The notes under the pieces: generated by a model | What the model was told of the DNA's origin: nothing | Seen by the model: the letters and a program-made list of their open reading frames with translations, nothing else | Database searches by the model: none | Made by a program: the position numbers and the translations under genes | Assembly: GCA_029861485.1 (NCBI GenBank) | Contig: JAOTZF010000005.1 | Location: 1-21,370, forward strand | Source of the DNA: Thermoleophilia bacterium | GTDB lineage: Bacteria > Actinomycetota > Thermoleophilia > Miltoncostaeales > Miltoncostaeaceae | Direction of reading: 5' to 3' | Length of the DNA: 21,370 nucleotides | Part shown: positions 1 through 6,776 of the stretch, piece by piece | Layout: each line of letters begins with the position of its first letter | Numbering within the stretch: position 1 is the first letter of the stretch

Positions 1-2
1 TC

Positions 3-182
3 GACCGCGCGGGCAAGGTCTCGGCGTTCGCCGTCATGACGGCTGTGACGCTCTCGTTGGCGAGTAACGCCATCTGGATCGACGGTCTGCTGATTCTGGC
101 GGCAGCGCTCTCGCTGGCGACTCTTGCGAATTACCTTGTCAAGACCGCGGTTGGGGCGTGGCCGAGGGCAAAGACCGGGTGA
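3..182 (+). CDS. pgsA: C-terminal end of a CDP-alcohol phosphatidyltransferase, probably PgsA (partial)
   Basis: The reading frame is open from the left edge to a TGA at 180-182 and gives about 59 residues of a membrane protein C-terminus. It starts with DRAGKVSAFAVMT, followed by two hydrophobic stretches and the ending SLATLANYLVKT. This fits the last helices of CDP-diacylglycerol-glycerol-3-phosphate phosphatidyltransferases, which carry a GK-x-K/S-T/A-x-x-Q/M-M helix start and a final helix ending in dYl. These enzymes make phosphatidylglycerolphosphate in the inner membrane. The catalytic CDP-alcohol motif would lie upstream of the window, so the family call rests on the tail only. Context supports it: in mycobacteria pgsA2 lies a few genes before garA and the same MerR regulator that follow here. 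Another polytopic membrane protein is possible. Confidence 0.5.
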   Translation, partial: DRAGKVSAFAVMTAVTLSLASNAIWIDGLLILAAALSLATLANYLVKTAVGAWPRAKTG

Positions 183-201
183 GTCCACCGAGAACCTGGG
201 C

Positions 202-207
202 TATGCT
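202..207 (+). promoter_or_regulatory. candidate -10 element for the RsiG-like gene
   Basis: TATGCT in the 55-base gap after pgsA matches the actinobacterial -10 pattern TAnnnT. Transcription would begin near 213-214, leaving a leader of about 25 bases that contains the GGAGG ribosome site (230-234 region) before the GTG at 238. No convincing -35 is seen. Inference only. Confidence 0.3.
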
Positions 208-237
208 CGCAAAGCAACCGGTTCCAGTGGAGGCGCG

Positions 238-504
238 GTGGATTCGACCCCCGATCTGACGGAGCTCTCGGACGAGGAGCTCAAGGACAGTATTCAAGAG
301 CTGACCGCTCAGGAGCGGCAGCTCTCATATGAGCGGCGCCTCCTGCATGGCCGGATCGAGCTGCTCAAGAGCGAGCTCGTGCTGCGCCTCAAGGGGCGAA
401 GCGACGGGGAGCTGGCGAAGGTCGACGTCGAGAGCCTCACGGCGATCTTGGCCCAGCGCCTGCCGGATCTCGAGCGACTCGAGGGCTCCGAACCGGCGGA
501 GTGA
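238..504 (+). CDS. rsiG-like: RsiG-like small coiled-coil protein (candidate c-di-GMP-binding anti-sigma factor)
   Basis: An 88-residue protein. The frame is open further upstream, but the GTG at 238 follows a TGGAGG ribosome site at good spacing and starts after the pgsA stop. The N-terminal half reads LSDEELKDSIQELTAQERQL and continues as one amphipathic helix. Within it, residues 26-41 follow the spacing E-x3-S-x2-R-x3-H-x3-E. RsiG proteins of Streptomyces and Rubrobacter bind cyclic-di-GMP through E-x3-S-x2-R-x3-Q-x3-D and then hold a WhiG-type sigma factor. Here the last two positions are the conservative changes Q to H and D to E. Only one motif copy is present, as in the homodimeric Rubrobacter protein. 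The tail (50-88) is charged and helical. It lies directly upstream of the GarA-like gene. Function as an anti-sigma factor is inference; no sigma gene is in the window. Confidence 0.65.
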   Translation: MDSTPDLTELSDEELKDSIQELTAQERQLSYERRLLHGRIELLKSELVLRLKGRSDGELAKVDVESLTAILAQRLPDLERLEGSEPAE

Positions 505-514
505 GGGGGCTCGC

Positions 515-868
515 GTGGTCGATGACGCGCGAACGACAGGCCCGTTTTCGATAGATGACGATGCCGGGGACTCGACTGGCCCGGCGTTGGTCGTGCGTTC
601 GGGAAGCCTGGCGGGCGTGGTGCACCAGCTGGAGGCGCCCGAGGTCACCGTGGGGCGCAGCCCCTCGTGCGACATCTTTCTGGACGACATCACGGTGTCC
701 CGCAACCACGCCCGACTGACGCTGGCCGACGGCGCCGTCAAACTGGTCGACCTCGACAGTTTGAACGGAACGTACGTGAATCGCCGCCGCATCGAAGATT
801 CCGAAACCCTCAGCCACGGTGACGAGCTGCAGATCGGCAAGTTCCGGCTTGCCTTCATCTCGGGGTGA
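515..868 (+). CDS. garA-like: FHA-domain protein of the GarA/OdhI type
   Basis: A 117-residue cytoplasmic protein. I chose GTG 515 because a GAGGGGG ribosome site lies just upstream, overlapping the end of the previous gene, and because the length then equals that of a compact GarA-like protein. Residues 25-117 form one FHA domain. The phosphothreonine-binding landmarks are visible: G47-R48-S49, S62-R63-x-H65 and N84-G85. The ending DELQIGKFRLAFISG is almost the GarA C-terminus. GarA and OdhI inhibit 2-oxoglutarate dehydrogenase and tune glutamate metabolism until their N-terminal TT motif is phosphorylated by PknG or PknB. A TT pair is present here at residues 7-8 (RTTGPF), placed like ETTSVF of GarA, though the surroundings are less acidic. 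The next gene, the MerR regulator, overlaps its stop. Confidence 0.85.
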   Translation: MVDDARTTGPFSIDDDAGDSTGPALVVRSGSLAGVVHQLEAPEVTVGRSPSCDIFLDDITVSRNHARLTLADGAVKLVDLDSLNGTYVNRRRIEDSETLSHGDELQIGKFRLAFISG

Positions 869-1599
869 GCGAGGAGCAGGACAGCCCTGCGGCGGCCGCC
901 CACGAGGAGCAGCCGGAGGTCGATGAGCGCCTGACGATCGGCGCCGTCCATCAGCTGCTGAGGGCGGACTTTCCCAGTCTGTCTGTATCGAAGATCCGCT
1001 ACCTCGAGGATCAGGGTCTCATCACTCCGGAGCGCACCCCGGGCGGCTACCGGGTGTTCTCCCCACTCGACGTCGAGCGGCTGCGCACGGTGCTGCGCCT
1101 CCAGCGCGACGAGTTCCTGCCGCTCAGGGTCATCCGCCAAGAGCTCGAGTCGTCGACCAGCGGTGCGTTCAGCGTCGCCAACCAAGCGCGTCAGCTGAAA
1201 CGCGCGAACCTCACCGAACCAGCGCCCACACGCCGCGACGCGGCTGCGGACGTAATCAGCGCGACCGGTGCCGATCCGCAGTTGGTCGCGGCCCTCGAGG
1301 AGTTCGGCCTGCTGTCCGGCAACGCCAAGGACGGCTACGACGAGACCGACCGCGAGATCATCCAGACCGCGCTCGAGCTCACGCAGTACGGCGTTGAGGC
1401 GCGCCACCTACGCCTTTTTCGCACCGCCGCCGAGCGCGAGGCGGGGCTGCTGGAGCAGTTGCTCGCCGCAAACCTGCGCAGCAAGAACCCGGCGCGCCGG
1501 CGCGAGGCCCTCGACGCGCTCGAGAGCCTGGCGGCCCTGAGCTCCCATCTGCGCCACCTCATGTTGGTGTCGAGCCTGCGCCAGATCACCGGCTCGTGA
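865..1599 (+). CDS. MerR-family transcriptional regulator (Rv1828 type)
   Basis: A 244-residue DNA-binding regulator. It starts at a GTG whose bases form a GTGA overlap with the FHA gene's stop, so translation is probably coupled. After an acidic N-terminal tail (1-22), residues 23-95 are a MerR winged helix-turn-helix with LTIGAVHQLLRADF, SKIRYLEDQGLITPERTPGGYR and LRLQRDEFLPLRVI. The unusual insertion ADFPSLSVSKIR is the signature of the mycobacterial Rv1828 branch, which also lies directly after garA. The C-terminal half (about 130-244) is helical, without the cysteine metal-binding pattern of MerR/ZntR proteins, and probably forms the dimer or effector domain. The ligand is unknown. The same operon continues into apt and ppgK. 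Confidence 0.85.
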   Translation: MSEEQDSPAAAAHEEQPEVDERLTIGAVHQLLRADFPSLSVSKIRYLEDQGLITPERTPGGYRVFSPLDVERLRTVLRLQRDEFLPLRVIRQELESSTSGAFSVANQARQLKRANLTEPAPTRRDAAADVISATGADPQLVAALEEFGLLSGNAKDGYDETDREIIQTALELTQYGVEARHLRLFRTAAEREAGLLEQLLAANLRSKNPARRREALDALESLAALSSHLRHLMLVSSLRQITGS

Positions 1600-2138
1600 G
1601 CTTCGATCTCAATGCGGCCATTCGTCGCATCCCGGATCATCCGACGCCGGGGACCCTGTTCTTCGATGTCATGCCGCTCTTTGAGAACGCCGAGGGGTTG
1701 GCGTACTGCTCGACCCAGCTCGTCGCGTACTCGCGGACGCAGAGGGCCGGCGCCGTGCTCGGCATCGAGGCCCGTGGACTGATCCTCGGGGGGGTCATTG
1801 CACGAGAGCTGAATGCCGGCCTGGCCGTGGCTCGCAAGCCCGGCAAGCTGCCGGGCGAGAAGCTGAGTCAGAGCTATGAGCTGGAGTACGGAGCCGACGA
1901 GCTTCAGCTGCACATCGGAGCGATCGCGCCGGGTGCGCGCGTGGTGGTGCATGACGATCTGCTCGCGACTGGCGGTACCGCCGAGGCGGCGTGCAAGCTC
2001 GTGGAACGCTCGGGGGGCCACGTCGCGGGCGTCGCATTCGTCGTTGAGTTGGACTTCCTGCCTGGTCGCGAGCGACTGGAAAACCAAGGCTATGACGTGC
2101 ACAGTCTCGTCGTGTTCGACTCGGAGCGAATGGCGTGA
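1596..2138 (+). CDS. apt: adenine phosphoribosyltransferase
   Basis: A 180-residue enzyme of usual length, converting adenine and PRPP to AMP in purine salvage. The N-terminus RRIPDHPTPGTLFFDVMPLF is the family's IPDFP-KPGI-xF-xDI-PLL block, with a few substitutions. GIEARGLILG (residues 56-65) and ARKPGKLPGE (79-88) line the active site. VVVHDDLLATGGT (116-128) is the PRPP-binding loop with its two acidic residues intact. The GTG start at 1596 overlaps the MerR stop as GTGA, and the gene's own stop overlaps the next start the same way. No break or missing catalytic residue is seen. Confidence 0.95.
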   Translation: MSFDLNAAIRRIPDHPTPGTLFFDVMPLFENAEGLAYCSTQLVAYSRTQRAGAVLGIEARGLILGGVIARELNAGLAVARKPGKLPGEKLSQSYELEYGADELQLHIGAIAPGARVVVHDDLLATGGTAEAACKLVERSGGHVAGVAFVVELDFLPGRERLENQGYDVHSLVVFDSERMA

Positions 2139-2875
2139 GTCGCGCGATCGGCGTTGATATCGGCGGGAGCGGAATCAAGGCCGCCATCGTCGACGTCGAA
2201 AAGGGGGACTTCGACGGGGAGCGGGTCAAGATCGCCACCCCTCGACCCGCAACGCCCGAGGCGGTGGTGGCTACTACCCGTGAGGCGATCGCCGGTTTTC
2301 CAGCCGACCTGCCCGTCGGGATCGGCTTTCCCGCAGCCGTCCTCGATGGAACGGTGATGACTGCGGCGCACGTGGATCCGGCATGGATCGGTTTCGCCGG
2401 CACGCCGGCGTTCGCACACGCATTCGAGCGGGAATGCACCATGCTCAATGACGCCGACGCCGCCGGCCTCGCCGAGATGCGCTTTGGTAGCGGCGAAGGG
2501 GAGCAGGGGGTGGTGGTGATGCTGACTCTCGGCACCGGAATCGGCTCCGCGCTCTTCATCAACGGCGAGCTCGTGCCCAATACGGAGTTCGGTCACATCG
2601 AGATTCGCGGCCAAGACGCCGAATCGCGCGCGGCCGCCTCGCGACGAAAGGCGGACGACCTGAGCTGGACCGAGTGGGCTGCTCTGCTCGATGAGGCCAT
2701 TCACCGACTCGATCTCCTGCTCTGGCCCGAGCTGGTGATCCTCGGGGGTGGCGTGTCGCGCAAGGCCGAAAAATTCGTTCCGCTGCTCACGGCGCGGCCC
2801 CGCATCGTTCCCGCGCGCTTGCTGAACCGTGCGGGCATCGTCGGCGCCGCATGCCGCGCGAGAGAGGTTCTCTAG
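2135..2875 (+). CDS. ppgK: polyphosphate glucokinase (ROK family)
   Basis: A 246-residue cytosolic sugar kinase that phosphorylates glucose using inorganic polyphosphate or ATP; this length is typical of actinobacterial PpgK. The phosphate loop DIGGSGIK is at residues 8-15. LNDADAAG at 104-111 carries the catalytic aspartate (D106). TLGTGIGSAL at 131-140 followed by NGELVPNTEFGH at 143-154 is the characteristic PpgK signature that separates it from other ROK kinases. It starts at a GTG sharing GTGA with the apt stop and ends the plus-strand operon. Its TAG overlaps the stop of the convergent M32 peptidase within the four bases CTAG, so there is no room for a terminator between them. Confidence 0.93.
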   Translation: MSRAIGVDIGGSGIKAAIVDVEKGDFDGERVKIATPRPATPEAVVATTREAIAGFPADLPVGIGFPAAVLDGTVMTAAHVDPAWIGFAGTPAFAHAFERECTMLNDADAAGLAEMRFGSGEGEQGVVVMLTLGTGIGSALFINGELVPNTEFGHIEIRGQDAESRAAASRRKADDLSWTEWAALLDEAIHRLDLLLWPELVILGGGVSRKAEKFVPLLTARPRIVPARLLNRAGIVGAACRAREVL

Positions 2876-4362
2876 CCGACGTAGGAGCGCTCGAGATGGG
2901 CTAGGAACGGCCCGGCGTCGAGCGGCTGGCCGGTCGCGTCGGCCATCAAGGCTTCTGCATCCCGGAGGTTTCCCTGCGTATGGATGCGATCGCGCATGAA
3001 GCTCAGCAGCGGGGCGAGCTCGCCCCGCTCGATCAGGGGCGCCGTGGGGCCGAGATGATCGTGAAGGGCGGCATCGAGCTGGGCCGCGTAGAGGTTCCCG
3101 AGGGTGTAGGTGGGGAAGTAGCCGAACATCCCCTCCGGCCAGTGGATGTCCTGCATGCAGCCCTCGCCGTCGGCGGCCGGTCGGATGCCGAGCAGCTGCT
3201 CCAGGCGGTCGCCCCACGCCACCGGCAGATCGGCGACCTCGAGGTCGCCGCGGATCATCGCGAGCTCCAGCTCGAAGCGGAGCCCGATGTGGAGGTTGTA
3301 GGTGACCTCGTCCGATTCGACGCGGATGAAGGACGGGTGGACCCGGGTGGCGCCCCGACGCAGATCGTCCTCGCTGACTCCTCGCATGGCGTCGGGGAAG
3401 AGCCGCCTCAAGGTGGGCGCGAGGTGCGTCCAGAACGCGTGCGTGCGACCGACGTGGTTCTCCCAGAAACGGGACTGCGACTCGTGGGCTCCGAGTGACG
3501 GCGCGTCACGCAGTGGCGTGCGCGCGAACTCTTGTGGGAAGCCCTGCTCATACAGAGCGTGGCCGGCCTCGTGCATGACGGCCAGGATGTTCCCCATGGG
3601 GTCGGAGCTGTCCACGCGCGTTGTGAACCGCACATCCCCGCTGTGGGGCGAGCAGGTGAATGGATGGGCCGACTGGGCGAGCGCGCCGGTCTCCCGTTCG
3701 AAGCCCACCAGGTCCGCAATATCCGACGCGAGCGTCATCTGCGCGTCTACCGGCCAGGTGCGCTCGGGCAAAGCGGCTGCGTCGTCGTCGACGCGGTCGA
3801 GCAGGCTCTGGATTCCCGCAGCGAGGTCGCGGAAGAGCACCTCGAGTTGTGCTGCACGCGCTCCCGGCTCGAATTGATCAAGGAGACCGTCGTAGGGCTC
3901 ATCGCCGATGTCGAGCGCGTCGGCCTGCCGCCGCTTGAGCTCCACGAGCGGACTCAGTGCGGCCGCGAATGTCGCGAAGTCATCACGGGGTCGGGTTTCG
4001 ATCCAGGTGGATACGCATCGCGACGACGCTTCGCTGAGCTCGCGCACAAGTGACTCGGGCACGCGCGAGGCGCGGTCACGCTCCCGCCTCATGAGGGCGA
4101 TCACCCTGTCGTGAGCCGGGGTCGTGGCGCTGGCTGACGCAGAATCGAGCAGCTCATCGCCATCGGGGCGCATCAGCTCGCGGTGGCTGAGGGCCGCCAT
4201 CGTTCCGAGCAGCTTCGCTCGACCCTCGCCGCCACCCGCCGGCATGATCGTCTCTCGATCCCAGCCGAGCACCGTAGAGGTCCCCGAGAGGTCCGCCAGG
4301 GTTCCGGTCCACTCGAGCAGCGCCTGCCACTCGGCGCCGGTGGGAAAGGGTCCGCCGCCCAT
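2872..4362 (-). CDS. carboxypeptidase Taq-type (M32) zinc metallopeptidase
   Basis: A 496-residue, mostly helical cytosolic metallocarboxypeptidase that removes C-terminal residues from peptides; the length is typical for M32. The zinc motif HEAGH is at residues 264-268. HES at 293-295 carries the third ligand region. GDVRFTTR just upstream is the M32-specific DxRxT motif. The late blocks RVHPSFIRVESDEVTYNLH and WPEGMFGYFPTYTLGN are also family hallmarks. The ATG at 4360-4362 has no ribosome site. Instead a TAGGGT hexamer lies exactly six bases upstream on this strand, pointing to a leaderless transcript. It is divergent from the small membrane protein at 4398. Confidence 0.93.
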   Translation of the reverse strand: MGGGPFPTGAEWQALLEWTGTLADLSGTSTVLGWDRETIMPAGGGEGRAKLLGTMAALSHRELMRPDGDELLDSASASATTPAHDRVIALMRRERDRASRVPESLVRELSEASSRCVSTWIETRPRDDFATFAAALSPLVELKRRQADALDIGDEPYDGLLDQFEPGARAAQLEVLFRDLAAGIQSLLDRVDDDAAALPERTWPVDAQMTLASDIADLVGFERETGALAQSAHPFTCSPHSGDVRFTTRVDSSDPMGNILAVMHEAGHALYEQGFPQEFARTPLRDAPSLGAHESQSRFWENHVGRTHAFWTHLAPTLRRLFPDAMRGVSEDDLRRGATRVHPSFIRVESDEVTYNLHIGLRFELELAMIRGDLEVADLPVAWGDRLEQLLGIRPAADGEGCMQDIHWPEGMFGYFPTYTLGNLYAAQLDAALHDHLGPTAPLIERGELAPLLSFMRDRIHTQGNLRDAEALMADATGQPLDAGPFLAHLERSYVG

Positions 4363-4397
4363 GCGGCAACCCTATCGAGGCGGCGTATCCTGACTGC
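4363..4397. promoter_or_regulatory. 35-base divergent region with two leaderless-type -10 elements
   Basis: On the plus strand TATCCT (4386-4391) is followed by six bases and then ATG 4398. On the minus strand TAGGGT (4369-4374) is followed by six bases and then the ATG of the M32 gene. Both match TAnnnT and both would place the transcript start on the A of the start codon. Neither gene has a Shine-Dalgarno sequence, and the gap is too short for conventional leaders. The -35 regions would fall inside, or at the start of, the opposite gene. Confidence 0.55.
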
Positions 4398-4652
4398 ATG
4401 CCGACGCGTCGAGAGCCGCCTGCGCTGGTGGTTCGCTGGGAGGAGCTCCACCCGGGGCTGCAGGTGGCCATCGTGGCCCCGCTCGCCATCCTCTCGCTCT
4501 GGGCGATCCACGTGTGGTTCCTGGGTCAGCCCGTCGCGCGCGGCCTCTCGTATGGAGTCTTCTGGGGCGTGATCCTCGCGGGGGCCGTAATTGGCGCAAC
4601 CCGCTCGGAACGGGCCAGGCGCCGGGCCCGCACGGAGCGCGGCGCCAAGTAG
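4398..4652 (+). CDS. small two-helix membrane protein, unknown function
   Basis: An 84-residue protein, not recognised. Two hydrophobic segments are visible, at about residues 22-42 and 50-67. They are separated by a short GQPVARGL loop and followed by a strongly basic tail (SERARRRARTERGAK), which suggests both ends face the cytoplasm. The ATG start is preceded by a leaderless-type -10 element rather than a ribosome site. It is divergent from the M32 peptidase and convergent with the lipoprotein gene, with only three bases between the two stops. Codon choice is GC-rich like the neighbours, which supports it as a real gene. Confidence 0.7.
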   Translation: MPTRREPPALVVRWEELHPGLQVAIVAPLAILSLWAIHVWFLGQPVARGLSYGVFWGVILAGAVIGATRSERARRRARTERGAK

Positions 4653-4655
4653 CGG

Positions 4656-5585
4656 TTAGCCTGAGGAGGCTTCCTCTGCTGCCTCGCCGAACTGCTGAAC
4701 TGCGGACTGGACCTGGGGCGCCGCGGCCTCGATCTCGTCTGTGTCGCCGCTCGCCGCGACCTCCGCGAACCGTCGAAGTGAGCTGCTGAGCTCGGCGGCG
4801 TTGCTGAGCAGGGCGGTCCGCTGGCGTTCGACGGCCGGTACCGAGAACGTGTATCTCGACATGGACTCGATCGCGGCGTCGAACTTCTCCACTTCGACCG
4901 CGAGCTCGGGCGCGCTGGCCATGAGTCCTCCGATATCCGAAACTCGGTTGAGGGCCGCGCCGAACGCGGTCATCGCGCCGGCGGCTGCCCGCACGTCGGC
5001 CAAGTACCGATTGAGATCTCCGGCGCCGAGCTCCTCGAGGTCGCCGGAGCTGGCGGCAGGGGAGCCGTCGTCGAGGCCATCGGCCGGTTCAGAGGTCTCG
5101 ACGCCGGCGTCGCTGCCGCAGTCTGTGAGGCCAAGCTCGCGCGCCTTCTCATCGGCCTTCTCCTGCGCCGCGTCGATCTGCGGGGTGAGGTCCTCGATCA
5201 CCGTGGCGGCGCTCTCGCCATCCTTGATCCGGTCGGTCGCCTCCTGAATGCCGGAGAGCTGCTCGTTCAGGAAGCCCATCGCGGCGTTGTGGGCGCCGGC
5301 GAGATCCTCGGGCGGCCTGAGGTCGCGGAGCTCGCTGAGCTGTTCGCGGTTGATCTCGAGGCCGGCCTCGAGGAACTCCACGACGCCGTCCTCGCTGGTC
5401 GGCTCGGTCAAGGCATCGGTCTCGGCCTCGAAGTCGCGACAGATCTTGTCGGCGGCCTCCCGATAGTCGTCGGCGGTCAGGGTGCCGCCGTCGTCACTAC
5501 CACCACCGCCGCACCCGGCAGCAATGGCGGCACTGGCGGCCACTGCGGCAAGTCCGACCAGACGGGGGCTGCGCGACAATGTCAT
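4656..5585 (-). CDS. predicted lipoprotein, helical, unknown function
   Basis: A 309-residue exported lipoprotein. I start it at the second ATG (5583-5585) because a GGAGGACAG ribosome site sits just before it; an ATG 21 bases upstream has none. Residues 1-24 are a signal peptide ending in a lipobox-like IAAG before C25, followed by a Gly/Ser/Asp linker. The first helical domain (about 33-150) contains DKIC near its start and LTDC near its end, a possible disulfide, and a LRDLRPPEDL turn. An acidic low-complexity linker (about 155-180) leads to a second all-helical domain with no cysteines. No enzyme motif is visible. The layout resembles anchored extracytoplasmic helical proteins common in this type of actinobacterium, but I cannot name the family. 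Confidence 0.75.
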   Translation of the reverse strand: MTLSRSPRLVGLAAVAASAAIAAGCGGGGSDDGGTLTADDYREAADKICRDFEAETDALTEPTSEDGVVEFLEAGLEINREQLSELRDLRPPEDLAGAHNAAMGFLNEQLSGIQEATDRIKDGESAATVIEDLTPQIDAAQEKADEKARELGLTDCGSDAGVETSEPADGLDDGSPAASSGDLEELGAGDLNRYLADVRAAAGAMTAFGAALNRVSDIGGLMASAPELAVEVEKFDAAIESMSRYTFSVPAVERQRTALLSNAAELSSSLRRFAEVAASGDTDEIEAAAPQVQSAVQQFGEAAEEASSG

Positions 5586-5740
5586 CTGTCCTCCAAGGCG
5601 GGTCATGGACGGCCGGCTGGCCGCTATCGGGGATCATTAGCGGGTCTTCGCCCCCGCGTTACACCCAATTGAGGGGTCTGCGAGGGCACGCAGCATGCAG
5701 CCCTGGAATACGATTGCCGAGAATAGTCACGGGAGGGAAC
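5586..5740. promoter_or_regulatory. divergent spacer between lipoprotein and ferritin genes
   Basis: A 155-base region. TACGAT at 5709-5714 is the best -10 candidate for ferritin; it would start transcription near 5721, leaving a short leader with the GGGAGGGA ribosome site. A GCGGG/CCCGC inverted pair lies around 5640-5656. I see no clear iron-box (IdeR/DtxR type) palindrome, so regulation by iron is not shown by the sequence. Confidence 0.3.
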
Positions 5741-6250
5741 GTGGACGACGCAGTCGTAGACGCCATCAACGCTCAGGTAGGCCGCGAGTTCGCTGCGGAG
5801 CTGGAGTACCTCCAGATCTCGGCCTACTTCGACGACGAGGGTCTCAAGGAACTGTCGAGCTTCTTCCGGGCTCAGGCCGATGAAGAGCGCAGCCATGCCC
5901 TCCGGTTCATCGACTACCTCACGGAGGCCGGCGGGCACGTCGCCATTCCGGCCCTGTCCGCGCCACGCCACCAGTTCGAATCCGCTCAGGAGGCCGTCGA
6001 GCTGAGCTTGGCGTGGGAGGAGTCGGTCACCGACTACATCAACGGCCTTATGGCCCTCGCCGTCCAGAAGAACGACTTCGCCGCGCAGCAGATGCTTCAG
6101 TGGTTCATCGCGGAGCAGGTCGAGGAAGTGGCGACCATGAGCGAGCTGCTCAGCGTCGTGCGGCGAGCCGGAGCCGAAAACCTCCTCCTCGTCGAGGACT
6201 ACATCTCCCGCTCGATCGTGAATCGGGCGGGACCCGACCCGGCCGCCTGA
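5741..6250 (+). CDS. ftn: ferritin (non-haem, FtnA-like)
   Basis: A 169-residue iron-storage protein that would assemble into a 24-subunit cage and oxidise Fe(II). The frame is open further upstream, but GTG 5741 is preceded by an excellent GGGAGGGA ribosome site and gives the standard ferritin length. By alignment to E. coli FtnA the ferroxidase ligands are E16, E49, H52 (in EERSH), E93 (in WEESVT) and the Q/E set of AEQVEE (124-129). The four-helix pattern ELEYLQISAYF, SSFFRAQADEERSHALRF and MLQWFIAEQVEEV is complete. No haem-binding methionine of bacterioferritins is evident. The following gene starts six bases after its stop, so the two are probably co-transcribed. Confidence 0.92.
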   Translation: MDDAVVDAINAQVGREFAAELEYLQISAYFDDEGLKELSSFFRAQADEERSHALRFIDYLTEAGGHVAIPALSAPRHQFESAQEAVELSLAWEESVTDYINGLMALAVQKNDFAAQQMLQWFIAEQVEEVATMSELLSVVRRAGAENLLLVEDYISRSIVNRAGPDPAA

Positions 6251-6255
6251 GTTCG

Positions 6256-6768
6256 GTGGAGCCGCCCGCCGGAGACGGCCTGGACCGCTACCGGGCGCTG
6301 ATCGAGCTCCTTCGAGGCTCGCGCGCGAGCCTCGACATGACGGTACCGGGTGACGCTGTTCGGCGGCTGGTGCTCTCTCGGAGCTCGGCCGTGCGGTCTG
6401 TCGACCTGCTGTCACCGCGTACTCTGCGCGTCGGCATCGCGCTGGGGCCGCTCGCGCGTCACGTCGAGATCGATCTCCTGAAGGAGATCCACTACCGGGC
6501 CGGTGAGTGGGTGCCCGTCGGCGACCTCTCGGGCGCAATTGGAACCGTGACGCGTCTCGTGCGGGTGCTACGCGTCAAGCGCGAGCTGATGAGCAAGCTC
6601 GACGTACGTCGCGGCGAGGGCCACTCGAACCGCCTCTACATCGACCTCCCGGCGTTCCTCGAGGGCACCCCCTTCGTCGACGTGTTCCCCGAGGACGGAG
6701 AGCTCACCATCAGCGATGTCGATTTCGCCGGCGGCGAGGCCTCGGCCCGGGTTTACGCGGCGATCTGA
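6256..6768 (+). CDS. uncharacterised 170-residue protein downstream of ferritin
   Basis: Not recognised. The GTG at 6256 is five bases past the ferritin TGA; the longer upstream frame overlaps ferritin and would be antisense to its coding logic. There is no strong ribosome site, so translation probably depends on coupling. The protein has no signal peptide or membrane helix. After a short helix (DRYRALIELLRGS) it alternates short beta-like and turn segments (SVDLLSPRTLRVGIALG, HVEIDLL, HSNRLYIDLPAF, GELTISDVDFAGGEASARVY), suggesting a mixed or beta-rich fold. Codon use matches the neighbours. Its position after ferritin hints at a role linked to iron or stress, which is inference from context only. 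Confidence 0.7.
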   Translation: MEPPAGDGLDRYRALIELLRGSRASLDMTVPGDAVRRLVLSRSSAVRSVDLLSPRTLRVGIALGPLARHVEIDLLKEIHYRAGEWVPVGDLSGAIGTVTRLVRVLRVKRELMSKLDVRRGEGHSNRLYIDLPAFLEGTPFVDVFPEDGELTISDVDFAGGEASARVYAAI

Positions 6769-6776
6769 GCCTGAGC

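Noticed and set aside
325..1407. 360-residue minus-strand ORF
   Set aside because: Covers the RsiG-like, FHA and MerR genes on the other strand; no plausible protein features.
2090..3217. 375-residue minus-strand ORF
   Set aside because: Mirror of ppgK and an out-of-frame reading of the M32 gene.
5579..5740. N-terminal extension of ferritin to 5579
   Set aside because: Extra residues do not belong to the ferritin fold and overlap the lipoprotein start; GTG 5741 has a strong ribosome site.
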